A DNA stretch of 64,000 nt. It comes from Paenibacillus_AM sp052180255 (GTDB lineage Bacteria; Bacillota; Bacilli; Paenibacillales; NBRC-103111). The notes below the pieces were generated by a model that worked only from the letters and a program-made list of their open reading frames with translations, was not told the DNA's origin and ran no database searches. Shown one piece after another: positions 37,667 through 46,170 of the stretch. The translations under genes were made by a program, and so were the position numbers. Numbering within the stretch: the stretch's first letter is position 1; the number at the start of each line of letters is the position of its first letter. The DNA lies in assembly GCF_052180255.1 (NCBI RefSeq), contig NZ_CP197466.1:3472001-3536000 (forward strand). The letters are read 5' to 3'.

Positions 37667-39115
37667 TTAGTTCTTATATTTTTTAAGCAGCTTCATCTTT
37701 AAGGTCCACGCCTTCACACTTAAATTGACTGGGTGTGCCTCCGGATTCAGCTTCCGCATATACTCCGGCCATAGCTGCTGCTTCTGCGCCTCATGATGTG
37801 CACGAATTTGATCCAGTGTTGGCAGCTCATATACCTGCTCTCCATCACGGAAAATCTGGCGTAAAAGCGGAATGGCTTCATAATAATCGATATATTTGTT
37901 CAAATAAGGATGTGCAGGATCGAACAACTTGAGCGGTTCCCCGCGGAGCACATCTTCCTCACCTACGAGCGCGATGTAGTCAGCTTCAGCCATACCTGTC
38001 TTTTTGTTCATTAAACGGTAGGGCGTCTTTGCTCCTGGTGCAGATACTTTCTCTGGATTACCGGAGATCTTGATCGTCGGTACCATCTTACCATCCTGCT
38101 CTCTAGCCACCATTTTATATACCCCGCCGAGTGAAGGTTGATCTGCAGCAGTAATCAGCTGTGTCCCCACTCCCCAGACATCAATCCGAGATCCTTGCGC
38201 CTTAAGATTAAAAATAATATGCTCATCCAGATCGTTAGATGCCACAATTTTTACATCAGGGAAGCCAGCCTCATCCAGCATGGAGCGTGCGATTTTGGAC
38301 AAGTAAGCCAGATCACCGCTGTCTAGACGGATCGCATTAAGCTTCTTACCCTCGGCTTGCAGATACTTCGCTACACGAATGGCGTTCGGGACGCCACTTT
38401 TTAGTGTATCGTATGTATCGACGAGTAATGTCACTTGATTCGGCAGCACTTTCGCATAACGCATGAACGCTTCCTCTTCGCTCTCGTGACTTTGCACCCA
38501 AGAATGAGCGTGTGTTCCACTTGTCGGGATACCGAACAGCATGCCTGCAAGCATATTGGAAGTCGCATTAAATCCAGCAATATACGCCGCACGAGAACCC
38601 CAAATTGCTGCATCCCCTTCCTGCGCACGCCTTGTACCAAATTCGAGTAAGTGATCTTCTGGAGCAACGTTCCTAATTCGGGAAGCCTTGGTCGCAATAA
38701 GCGTCTGGAAGTTCATAAAATTCAAGATCGCTGTTTCCACTAATTGCGCTTCAAAGATTCGAGCCTCCACCCGAATAAGGGGTTCATGCGGGAATATCAA
38801 TGTCCCTTCCTCAACCGCAAATAATTGCCCTGTAAATCGAAACTTCCGCAGTTCCTCCAAAAATTCGGGTGCATAACCCTCTTCTTGCTGACGTAAAAAA
38901 TCAATTGCTTCATCATCAAATCGCAATTCATTCATATATTCCACAATACGCTGTAGACCAGCAAACACGGCATATCCATTACCAAAAGGAAGCTTGCGAA
39001 TATAAGCCTCGAATACAGCTTGTTGATTATGTGTACCGTTCGCCCAGTGCGCGTACATCATATTGATCTGATATTTATCTGTGTGAAGTGTGATGTTCTT
39101 ATGTGTGTGTAGCAA
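37667..39115 (-). CDS. pncB: Nicotinate phosphoribosyltransferase
   Basis: A 482-residue enzyme that makes nicotinate mononucleotide from nicotinate and PRPP with ATP hydrolysis (NAD salvage, Preiss-Handler route). Visible: LHTDKYQINMMYAHW at the N-terminus, LEFGTRRAQEGDAA near 157-170 (phosphoribosyl-site region), FGIPTSGTHAHSWVQ near 195 and RLDSGDLAYLSK with VWGVGTQLITAADQPSLGGV. It has a TTG start immediately after the pncA stop, with AGGAGTGAACGG as ribosome binding site. Length fits the Bacillus form (about 490 aa). It forms an operon with pncA. Confidence 0.95.
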   Translation of the reverse strand: MLHTHKNITLHTDKYQINMMYAHWANGTHNQQAVFEAYIRKLPFGNGYAVFAGLQRIVEYMNELRFDDEAIDFLRQQEEGYAPEFLEELRKFRFTGQLFAVEEGTLIFPHEPLIRVEARIFEAQLVETAILNFMNFQTLIATKASRIRNVAPEDHLLEFGTRRAQEGDAAIWGSRAAYIAGFNATSNMLAGMLFGIPTSGTHAHSWVQSHESEEEAFMRYAKVLPNQVTLLVDTYDTLKSGVPNAIRVAKYLQAEGKKLNAIRLDSGDLAYLSKIARSMLDEAGFPDVKIVASNDLDEHIIFNLKAQGSRIDVWGVGTQLITAADQPSLGGVYKMVAREQDGKMVPTIKISGNPEKVSAPGAKTPYRLMNKKTGMAEADYIALVGEEDVLRGEPLKLFDPAHPYLNKYIDYYEAIPLLRQIFRDGEQVYELPTLDQIRAHHEAQKQQLWPEYMRKLNPEAHPVNLSVKAWTLKMKLLKKYKN

Positions 39116-39658
39116 TTACCGTTCACTCCTTATATTCGCGCCAAGCGAATCTCTAAAATGCCCCAGCGCCCATGTATGCCCGGACTCATTAAAGCTGGCG
39201 ACCGCATCTTCATGAATCACAAGATCGAACCCTTTATTGTAAGCATCCACAGCGGTATGTAATACACATATATCGGTACATACGCCAACCAGATGAAGCT
39301 CCTGAATACCGCGATTTCTTAATTGAAGTTCCAAGTCTGTCCCACAAAATGCACTGTATCTCGTTTTATCCATCCAATAGATGTGTGAACGATTTCCTTC
39401 ATAAGTATCCTTCAACTGACCATACAAATCGCGTCCAGGTGTGCCTTGAATGTTATGGGGAGGAAATAGCTTCGTCTCCGGATGATGGGGGTCATCTTGA
39501 TGATGCAGATCAACTGCCATCACCACAAACTCACCTTGCTGTATAAAAGATTCCGTCAGCTCCACAATGCGCGATTCAATCGCAATAGCAGGCTCACCAA
39601 CGGGTAATTTTCCAACTACAAAATCAACGGTATAGTCAATCACAATTAATGCTTTCAT
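39116..39658 (-). CDS. pncA: Nicotinamidase (isochorismatase fold)
   Basis: A 180-residue hydrolase that turns nicotinamide into nicotinate, feeding pncB just downstream. Catalytic triad candidates: Asp in ALIVIDYTVDF (about residue 8), Lys in YWMDKTRYSAF (about 99) and Cys in VGVCTDICVLHTA (about 130). A metal site is supplied by DLHHQDDPHHP. The stop of pncA touches the start of pncB. The SOS-independent pair runs opposite to the next gene cluster. Confidence 0.93.
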   Translation of the reverse strand: MKALIVIDYTVDFVVGKLPVGEPAIAIESRIVELTESFIQQGEFVVMAVDLHHQDDPHHPETKLFPPHNIQGTPGRDLYGQLKDTYEGNRSHIYWMDKTRYSAFCGTDLELQLRNRGIQELHLVGVCTDICVLHTAVDAYNKGFDLVIHEDAVASFNESGHTWALGHFRDSLGANIRSER

Positions 39659-39807
39659 GCTAACACCTCTTTCCAGCCATTCTGTTCATAATTCTATTGT
39701 ACGAGGAATCCATGCGATATTGCAAAGGTCCTGCTATTCTTTTACAGGATTTCGAGATAAAATAATAGTGTAAGTATGTTCATATGCACATTAGGAGGTT
39801 GGATAGC

Positions 39808-40800
39808 ATGTCGTATACACCTAGTTCAGACAGATACAACACGATGAAGTATAATCGCTGTGGCAAAAGCGGCTTGAAACTTCCTGCCATTTCACTTGGA
39901 TTGTGGCACAATTTCGGTGATGTGAACGTCTATGAGAACAGCCGTGCCATGATCAAACGCGCTTTTGATTTAGGGATTACACATATGGATTTAGCGAATA
40001 ACTACGGTCCTCCTGCTGGATCGGCTGAAGAAAACTTCGGTCGCATTTTGCGAGAAGACTTTGCAGGTTATCGCGATGAGATGATCATTTCGACTAAAGC
40101 TGGTTATTACATGTGGCCAGGGCCTTATGGAGAATGGGGTTCCAAAAAATATCTTGTATCCAGCCTTGACCAAAGCTTGAAGCGGATGGGACTCGACTAT
40201 GTGGATATTTTTTACCATCATCGTCCAGATCCTGATACGCCGCTTGAAGAGACAATGGCAGCGCTTGATCTCATCGTTCGTCAAGGAAAAGCTCTCTACG
40301 TCGGACTCTCTAATTATAATGCGGACGAAGCTAGAGAAGCGATCCAAATTCTTAAACAACTTGGAACACCCTGCCTCGTACATCAACCCAAGTATTCGAT
40401 GCTCGATCGCTGGGTAGAAGACGGTTTACAGGATGTTCTAGAAGAACATGGAGTGGGTTCCGTTGCCTTCTCACCTTTGGAAAAAGGTATTCTGACGAAT
40501 CGCTACTTGAATGGTGTACCATCAGACTCACGCGCAGCAAGTGAGAGTGTATTCTTGAAGCCGACTGACTTAACGGATGAATTACTCGGTAAAGTGACTC
40601 GATTAAATGAACTTGCGATGAGTCGCAATCAGACACTTGCGCAAATGGCGCTTGCATGGGTGCTTCGTGGAGGACGAATTACCTCTGTGATCATCGGAGC
40701 AAGTAAAGTTTCACAAATCGAAGATTGTGCAGCCACGATCAACAATCTCGAATTCACAAACGATGAGTTAACCCTGATCGACCAAATTTTAAACGCATAA
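39808..40800 (+). CDS. Aldo/keto reductase, L-glyceraldehyde 3-phosphate reductase type (YghZ-like)
   Basis: A 330-residue NADPH-dependent reductase. The AKR tetrad is visible: Asp in GITHMDLANNYG, the Tyr 5 residues later, Lys in ISTKAGYYMWPGPYG and His in DIFYHHRPDPDTPLEET. The YMWPGPYGEWGSKKYL insert is typical of the YghZ/GAP-reductase subgroup, which reduces methylglyoxal and related aldehydes. AGGAGG lies 8 nt before the ATG at 39808; the upstream ATG at 39784 has none. Monocistronic with a terminator. Confidence 0.9.
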   Translation: MSYTPSSDRYNTMKYNRCGKSGLKLPAISLGLWHNFGDVNVYENSRAMIKRAFDLGITHMDLANNYGPPAGSAEENFGRILREDFAGYRDEMIISTKAGYYMWPGPYGEWGSKKYLVSSLDQSLKRMGLDYVDIFYHHRPDPDTPLEETMAALDLIVRQGKALYVGLSNYNADEAREAIQILKQLGTPCLVHQPKYSMLDRWVEDGLQDVLEEHGVGSVAFSPLEKGILTNRYLNGVPSDSRAASESVFLKPTDLTDELLGKVTRLNELAMSRNQTLAQMALAWVLRGGRITSVIIGASKVSQIEDCAATINNLEFTNDELTLIDQILNA

Positions 40801-40824
40801 GACTTGCTTTAAGTTAAACTAACG

Positions 40825-40862
40825 AGACAGACATCTGCAAGCATTAGATGTTTGTCTTTTTT
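40825..40862 (+). terminator. Intrinsic terminator after the aldo/keto reductase
   Basis: AGACAGACATCT pairs with AGATGTTTGTCT (one G-U pair), loop of 9, then TTTTT. Confidence 0.88.
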
Positions 40863-40956
40863 GCATGCACAGGACTCAAATTCAAGCTTACCAAACCGCT
40901 CATGTGGCATCATTTTTGCATATTGAAGAGTGAAAGATGGAAAGGAGCTTATTCAC

Positions 40957-41865
40957 ATGACATCCAAAATCGTATCGATCATACGTGTACCATTCGGCTT
41001 AGGGGGAGCAAGACCAGGCGCGCACTTAGGTCCAGAGGCACTAATAGATGCTGGACTCATCCGTCACTTATCCAAACTGCCATTAGTCCTTGAAAATGAA
41101 GGGGAAATCGCAGCTGCATCAGCTGATCCAGCCCCATCCGAGACTGGTCATACCACACTTAAACATCTCCAAGATATTGTCACGGTCAACACGCAGCTCG
41201 CTGCTAAAGTCTCTTCCATTGTCGAACAAGATAAATTTCCACTTGTGCTCGGCGGTGACCACAGCATTGCAATAGGAACGATAGCGGGTTTAACCCAACA
41301 TTATAAAAATTTAGGCGTGATTTGGTTCGATGCCCATGGCGACTTAAATACAGAAGAGACGAGTCCATCTGGCAATATTCATGGTATGTCACTAGCCGTC
41401 AATCTAGGTAGAGGGCATGCGCTGCTGACCCATATTAAGCAAGAAGGATCAAACATCGATCCGAAGAACGTCGTCATAATAGGTGCCAGACAATTAGATG
41501 AGGGAGAAAAAGCATGGATTCGCTCCTCCGGCATTACCTGCTTCACGATGCATGATATCGACCGACTTGGCATGTCTCATATTATTACAGAAGCGCTCCG
41601 CATCGTAGGTCAAGACACGGACGGTGTCCACTTGAGCTTTGATATCGACAGCTTAGATCCTTATGAAGCACCAGGTACAGGAACAGCCGTTCAAGGTGGC
41701 GTGAACTATCGGGAAGCTCATTTTGCCTTAGAGATGATGTATGAGTCGGGGTTAATCACATCAGCTGAATTCGTAGAAGTGAATCCGTTATTGGACTCGA
41801 ACAATCGCACCGTCAGACTGACCAACGAACTGATCTGCTCCCTGATGGGGCAGCGCATCTTATAG
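40957..41865 (+). CDS. rocF: Arginase
   Basis: A 302-residue ureohydrolase that splits arginine to ornithine and urea. The manganese ligands are in GGDHSIAIGT (about 97-106), WFDAHGDLN (about 121-129, three ligands) and SFDIDSLDP (about 222-230). The end has EFVEVNPLLD, typical of arginase and distinct from agmatinase. AAAGGAG precedes the ATG at 40957. It is 41 bp before rocD on the same strand and the pair forms the arginine-to-glutamate semialdehyde route. Confidence 0.95.
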   Translation: MTSKIVSIIRVPFGLGGARPGAHLGPEALIDAGLIRHLSKLPLVLENEGEIAAASADPAPSETGHTTLKHLQDIVTVNTQLAAKVSSIVEQDKFPLVLGGDHSIAIGTIAGLTQHYKNLGVIWFDAHGDLNTEETSPSGNIHGMSLAVNLGRGHALLTHIKQEGSNIDPKNVVIIGARQLDEGEKAWIRSSGITCFTMHDIDRLGMSHIITEALRIVGQDTDGVHLSFDIDSLDPYEAPGTGTAVQGGVNYREAHFALEMMYESGLITSAEFVEVNPLLDSNNRTVRLTNELICSLMGQRIL

Positions 41866-41906
41866 GAGTGTGTTCAAAAAATTCAAACGGTGGAGGTCCT
41901 TTTCAA

Positions 41907-43097
41907 GTGAATAAAACAGAACAAATTATTACCCAGACCGAGCACTATGGTGCGCATAACTATCACCCCCTTCCTATTGTCATCTCGAAAGCAGAAGGTG
42001 TTTGGGTTGAAGATCCGGAAGGTCACACATACATGGATATGCTCAGCAGCTACTCGGCACTCAATCATGGGCACCGTCATCCACGTATTATTCAAGCGTT
42101 AAAAGATCAAGCCGATCGTGTCACACTTACATCTCGCGCTTTTCACAATGATCAATTGGGCGAATTCTATGAACGGCTTTCCATTCTGACACATAAAAAT
42201 ATGATTCTTCCTATGAACACGGGCGCAGAGGCGGTCGAAACCGCACTGAAGGCTGTAAGACGTTGGGCATATGAAGTCAAGCAAGTAGCGCATGATCAGG
42301 CTGAAATTATCGTCTGCGAAGGGAATTTTCATGGGCGGACACTTGCCATTACGTCCTTCTCATCTTCGGATGAATATAAAAGGGGGTTTGGCCCTTTCAC
42401 TCCTGGATTCAAAATTATTCCTTATGGGGATTTGGAAGCGCTTCGACAGGCAATTACTCCACATACAGCCGCATTTATCGTCGAACCGATCCAAGGTGAA
42501 GCGGGTATTATTATGCCATATGAAGGTTTCCTGCGGGATGCGCACCAACTTTGTCAGATGAACAATGTCCTATTCGTCGCTGATGAGATTCAGACTGGAT
42601 TTGGACGTACAGGCAAGCTATTCGCTTGTGACTGGGAGCAGGTCATCCCCGACATGTATATCCTAGGAAAAGCACTCGGAGGCGGTGTATTCCCAATCTC
42701 CGCTGTTGCAGCAGATGCGAGCATTCTTGGTACTTTCACCCCTGGTTCACACGGTTCTACCTTTGGTGGAAACCCGCTTGGCTGTGCGGTTGCGATTGCA
42801 TCCATGGACGTGTTGGATGATGAGAAACTCGTCGAACAATCTTCCGAACTTGGAAGCTATTTTCTAACTGAACTGCAAAAAATACAATCTGCCAAAATTT
42901 CAGCAATCCGTGGTAAAGGCCTCTTCATCGGTGTGGAACTCACCGAACCTGCAAGACCGTATTGTGAACAACTCAAACAATTAGGTCTGCTTTGCAAAGA
43001 AACCCACGAAAATACGATCCGCTTCGCACCACCGCTCACCATTACTAAAGATGAGCTCGACTGGGCTCTCGTACGAATAGGTTCTATTTTCGAATAA
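41907..43097 (+). CDS. rocD: Ornithine aminotransferase
   Basis: A 396-residue PLP enzyme turning ornithine and 2-oxoglutarate into glutamate semialdehyde and glutamate. Clear parts: TEHYGAHNYHPLPIVISKAE at the start, MNTGAEAVETALKAVRRWAY, EPIQGEAGIIMP, DEIQTGFGRTG and the PLP lysine in YILGKALGGGVFP. The start is a GTG at 41907, with GGAGGTCC 7 nt before it and alignment with the usual RocD N-terminus. It follows rocF. No rocE or rocR lies in the window. Confidence 0.95.
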   Translation: MNKTEQIITQTEHYGAHNYHPLPIVISKAEGVWVEDPEGHTYMDMLSSYSALNHGHRHPRIIQALKDQADRVTLTSRAFHNDQLGEFYERLSILTHKNMILPMNTGAEAVETALKAVRRWAYEVKQVAHDQAEIIVCEGNFHGRTLAITSFSSSDEYKRGFGPFTPGFKIIPYGDLEALRQAITPHTAAFIVEPIQGEAGIIMPYEGFLRDAHQLCQMNNVLFVADEIQTGFGRTGKLFACDWEQVIPDMYILGKALGGGVFPISAVAADASILGTFTPGSHGSTFGGNPLGCAVAIASMDVLDDEKLVEQSSELGSYFLTELQKIQSAKISAIRGKGLFIGVELTEPARPYCEQLKQLGLLCKETHENTIRFAPPLTITKDELDWALVRIGSIFE

Positions 43098-43108
43098 TAA
43101 GATCAATT

Positions 43109-43157
43109 AGAAGCACATTCGATTTCAACAGCGATCGAAGTGCTTCTTTTCTCTGAA
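43109..43157. repeat. Half copy of the palindromic element family, acting as a terminator-like hairpin
   Basis: AGAAGCAC (43109-43116) pairs with GTGCTTCT (43140-43147) around CGATTTCAACAGCGATCGAA, and TTTCT follows. The inner block is the right-half block of the full elements. It sits between the convergent rocD and pyrD genes and probably serves as terminator. Confidence 0.75.
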
Positions 43158-43175
43158 GTCAATATCTTTTTGGAA

Positions 43176-44108
43176 TTAAATAATGCCTCGTATTTCATCC
43201 AAAGATTGAATATTTTCACGTTCCATAAATGCCTCAATACCTGCAAGGATGTCTTCACCAGCACGTAAATTCATAAAGTTGTACGTCCCAATCTGCACGA
43301 CCGTCGAACCTGCCATAATAAATTCGATAACATCCTCTGCACTTGAAATACCACCCATTCCCATAACCGGAATCGTAAGTTGCTTCGCCACTTGGTGAAC
43401 CATGCGCAGTGCAATCGGCTTGATCGCAGGGCCTGAAAGTCCTGCATACCCATTATCAAATACACTCTTGCGGTTACGAATATCAATCTTCATCGCGGAA
43501 AATGTATTGATCAGGGAGACCGCATCTGCGCCCTCTTCTTCACACATTGCCGCCATCGCAACGATATTCTCGGCGTTCGGAGATAACTTAACTGCAAGTG
43601 GTAATGAGGTTGCTTGACGTACTTCACGCACAACTTCTCTTGCCGTCTCCGTCTGAATACCATACGCAATGCCACCTTGCTTCACATTGGGACAAGAGAT
43701 GTTCAGCTCGATCATATCGACACCAACGCGCCCTTCCTTCTGGCGTGTTCGTGTGTCCTCGGTAATCATCCGTGCACCCTCAGCGTAATCTTCGATACAT
43801 CCGCCCCCAAGATTCACGATCTTCGCAGGTTCAATTGTTTCCCAGTACGCCATTTCTTCCTCAAGGAAAGCCGCGATGCCCGGATTTTCAAGGCCCACGC
43901 TATTCATCATCCCAGAAGGTGTTTCCCATACCCGAATCCCACGGTTACCTGCCTTCGGCTGCAGCGTTAAGCCTTTTCCAGAAATACCACCCAACTGGTT
44001 AATATCGTACAGCTTCGCATAATCTTTTCCGAATCCGAACGTTCCCGATGCCATCACAACGGGGTTTTTAAAATCGACCCCTGCAATCTTACAAGCCATT
44101 TTCTGCAT
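43176..44108 (-). CDS. pyrD: Dihydroorotate dehydrogenase B, catalytic subunit
   Basis: A 310-residue class 1B enzyme oxidising dihydroorotate to orotate with FMN in pyrimidine synthesis. Visible: NPVVMASGTFGFGKDYAKLY at the start, MMNSVGLENPG, the catalytic Cys in ELNISCPNVKQGG (about 135), PLAVKLSPNA, INTFSAMKIDI and MGMGGISSAEDV near the FMN phosphate site. ATG at 44108 has GGAGGTGAATTTCG upstream and overlaps pyrK by 20 nt. The pair lies away from any other pyr gene in this window. Confidence 0.95.
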   Translation of the reverse strand: MQKMACKIAGVDFKNPVVMASGTFGFGKDYAKLYDINQLGGISGKGLTLQPKAGNRGIRVWETPSGMMNSVGLENPGIAAFLEEEMAYWETIEPAKIVNLGGGCIEDYAEGARMITEDTRTRQKEGRVGVDMIELNISCPNVKQGGIAYGIQTETAREVVREVRQATSLPLAVKLSPNAENIVAMAAMCEEEGADAVSLINTFSAMKIDIRNRKSVFDNGYAGLSGPAIKPIALRMVHQVAKQLTIPVMGMGGISSAEDVIEFIMAGSTVVQIGTYNFMNLRAGEDILAGIEAFMERENIQSLDEIRGII

Positions 44109-44790
44109 CGAAATTCACCTCCGTCGCTAAAAATACCGGTCCGTCCGCACAAGCTCGCTTATTCCCATTCTGACAAATGACGCTGCACACCAGACACGCC
44201 CCAACCCCGCAAGCCATCCGTTTTTCTAACGAAACATACACATCTGCCTTGCTAAACTTCGCTTTCTCATAAGTGGCATGCATCATACCATGCGGTCCAC
44301 ATACAAAAATGGCATCGTATACATCGACATCTAGTTCATCGAGTACTCTGCCACCTACATTGACCACGACATTCGCCGCAACTTCCTTATATTCATCAAC
44401 AAGATATGGTTCTTGTCCAAAACCTAAATACACGTCTGCCCAAGGCATTTGTTTAGCTGCGTAATAAAACGGCGCTATTCCAATGCCTCCGCCAATCATA
44501 GCAACCTTTCTTTCGATATGCGGGAACCCGTTTCCAAAAGGTCCTTCCAGCCCGATCTCATCCCCTGGCTTAAGCCTTGAAATGAACCCCGTGCCTTCAC
44601 CAAACACTTTATACAGAAACTGAATCTTGCCCTCTTCCCTATTAAAAATACTAATAGGACGCGAAAGAACGGGGTAATTCCCCCAAGCCCGCAGCATATA
44701 GAATTGCCCGATTGCTCCTTGATAATTACCTTCTACCGTTAACAGATACACGTTGTTAGCAACTTCACGATTCGAAATTAGGATCGACAT
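44089..44790 (-). CDS. pyrK: Dihydroorotate dehydrogenase B, electron transfer subunit
   Basis: A 233-residue flavoprotein that passes electrons from PyrD to NAD+. It has a ferredoxin-reductase-like FAD domain (LSRPISIFNREEGKIQFLYK), an NAD domain (MIGGGIGIAPFYYAAKQMP) and a 2Fe-2S site made by CGVGACLVCSVIC and a last Cys in ACADGP. The length is a little below the common 255. It begins about 210 bp from the divergent small gene at 45011. Confidence 0.95.
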   Translation of the reverse strand: MSILISNREVANNVYLLTVEGNYQGAIGQFYMLRAWGNYPVLSRPISIFNREEGKIQFLYKVFGEGTGFISRLKPGDEIGLEGPFGNGFPHIERKVAMIGGGIGIAPFYYAAKQMPWADVYLGFGQEPYLVDEYKEVAANVVVNVGGRVLDELDVDVYDAIFVCGPHGMMHATYEKAKFSKADVYVSLEKRMACGVGACLVCSVICQNGNKRACADGPVFLATEVNFDAENGL

Positions 44791-45010
44791 GTTTTAGCTT
44801 CAGGACTCCTCTCGTCTTCTCTTAAAAATTTGCCCCTTCAACTATAAACTTTTTTTGTCCGATCACATGTGTGGTTTTTCACAATGGAATGAATTAGCGA
44901 ATGCCAATGACATAATAATGTGATTATTTAGAAGTAGTTGGGCATATATGGAAAGTAAACGTGTTAGAATAGAAATACATTAAACATTTCAATGTGATGA
45001 GGTGCTCCAT

Positions 45011-45211
45011 ATGAAGATAGTTAAAAACTTCACCCTAGTAGTTCTTAATTTAGTTGGCGAGCTATGGACCGGTTTCTTTTTTCGAAAACCTGATTTCTAT
45101 GACAGTCATACCGTCACTAAAACAAAAATAGGTTATGCCGTGCTTGTCACACTTACTTACCTTGCCACTATCGGCATCCTTACATTGCTATACTTAAGAA
45201 TAAATCGATAA
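45011..45211 (+). CDS. Small membrane protein, 66 aa, unknown
   Basis: A 66-residue protein with an amphipathic N-terminal part (MKIVKNFTLVVLNLVGELWT), an aromatic FFFRKPDFYD loop and a C-terminal membrane segment (about 40-60, AVLVTLTYLATIGILTLLYL). I do not recognise it. GAGGTG is 6 nt before the ATG and a strong terminator follows, so it is likely a real single gene. Confidence 0.72.
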   Translation: MKIVKNFTLVVLNLVGELWTGFFFRKPDFYDSHTVTKTKIGYAVLVTLTYLATIGILTLLYLRINR

Positions 45212-45228
45212 GCCCTAAATAAACAAAA

Positions 45229-45270
45229 AGGAACCCACCGTCTCGCTAAAGATGTGGGTTCCTCTTATTT
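45229..45270 (+). terminator. Intrinsic terminator
   Basis: AGGAACCCAC (45229-45238) pairs perfectly with GTGGGTTCCT (45254-45263), followed by CTTATTT. Confidence 0.88.
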
Positions 45271-45362
45271 GTCCCTATTCATTTAGCCGATGATAGGCTA
45301 AATTCACCCTGCCTACACCAAAAAAGGTGGAAGGCACAACTTCGGGAAGGAGCAGGGACGAA

Positions 45363-45478
45363 GGGTGGTGATGTCCTGGAGAGCGAAGCGGTGCGCCTTT
45401 GAAATCGGATTCCAACCTATCAACCTAATCAAAGGAATCCGATTTCAACAGCGTACGGAAGGACATCACCACCCGCAG
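45363..45478. repeat. Palindromic intergenic element, full copy R3
   Basis: Outer arms GGGTGGTGATGTCCT (45363-45377) and AGGACATCACCACCC (45460-45474), inner arms GAAATCGGATTCC (45401-45413) and GGAATCCGATTTC (45435-45447). Between them lie the family blocks GCGAAGCGGTGCGCCTTT on the left and AACAGCGTACGGA on the right, then CGCAG. It lies between two convergent genes; the 45271-45507 gap holds nothing else I can support. Confidence 0.87.
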
Positions 45479-45507
45479 TCCCCCCCATCTCAAACTCAAA
45501 TTTTTCC

Positions 45508-46083
45508 CTACACACTCTCATAAAATAGGATTTCTTCAGGCAGCCCAAAATACTCGCAGAAGACTTTCTTATACGCATCAGACGGAAGTTCCCCGCTATG
45601 CATATACTTACGTGTTGTGGCGGGATTTAAACCTTTAACACGGCTGAACTCGGCTGGTGAGATGTCATGCACTGCAAACAAACCCGTTAAAATTCGATTA
45701 AGCTTCATGCCTAGGAAAACACGTTTATAAAACTTCTTATCTGTTATTTTCTCCACTTGATCATAGTTCTGATCATCAAAGAATAAAACCGATTGTGGTA
45801 TGCCGAACTTAAAAGAAATACGTGCTCGATATTCTTCTGTTGGTTTCACGCCTTGATAAATCCAAGCTGCCACCGTGCGGTTGGCAACTTGTAGTTCGCT
45901 TGCAAGCTCCGAGAGCTTCACATCTTCAACCATCATCACAGCCATTAGAATCCGGTTCTGAATCGACCATTCCTTTGGTTTACGGAAACGAGGCTTTTTA
46001 ATGCCTTTGCCGATTTTGTCCTTATTAATTTGAGCCCATTCGGAAATATCTACTTTTTTATCTAGTTGCAATGTCGTGGTCAT
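45508..46083 (-). CDS. Putative DNA-binding protein with two helix-turn-helix-like segments
   Basis: A 191-residue protein. One helix-turn-helix-like part is KLSELASELQVANRTVAAWI (about 56-75) and a second is ISPAEFSRVKGLNPATTRKY (about 140-160). Each is followed by a similar segment (FGIPQSVLFFDDQ and FGLPEEILFYES), so the protein looks like an internal duplication of one HTH unit. The N-terminus is basic (KPRFRKPKEWS). Monocistronic. I do not recognise the family; a regulator is likely. Confidence 0.7.
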   Translation of the reverse strand: MTTTLQLDKKVDISEWAQINKDKIGKGIKKPRFRKPKEWSIQNRILMAVMMVEDVKLSELASELQVANRTVAAWIYQGVKPTEEYRARISFKFGIPQSVLFFDDQNYDQVEKITDKKFYKRVFLGMKLNRILTGLFAVHDISPAEFSRVKGLNPATTRKYMHSGELPSDAYKKVFCEYFGLPEEILFYESV

Positions 46084-46170
46084 CGTGATCTTCCTTTATT
46101 CGCTTTTGTACATATATTGTACACGTTTAAGGTCATTAAACAAAATCGGCACGATAAACAACCCCAAATC

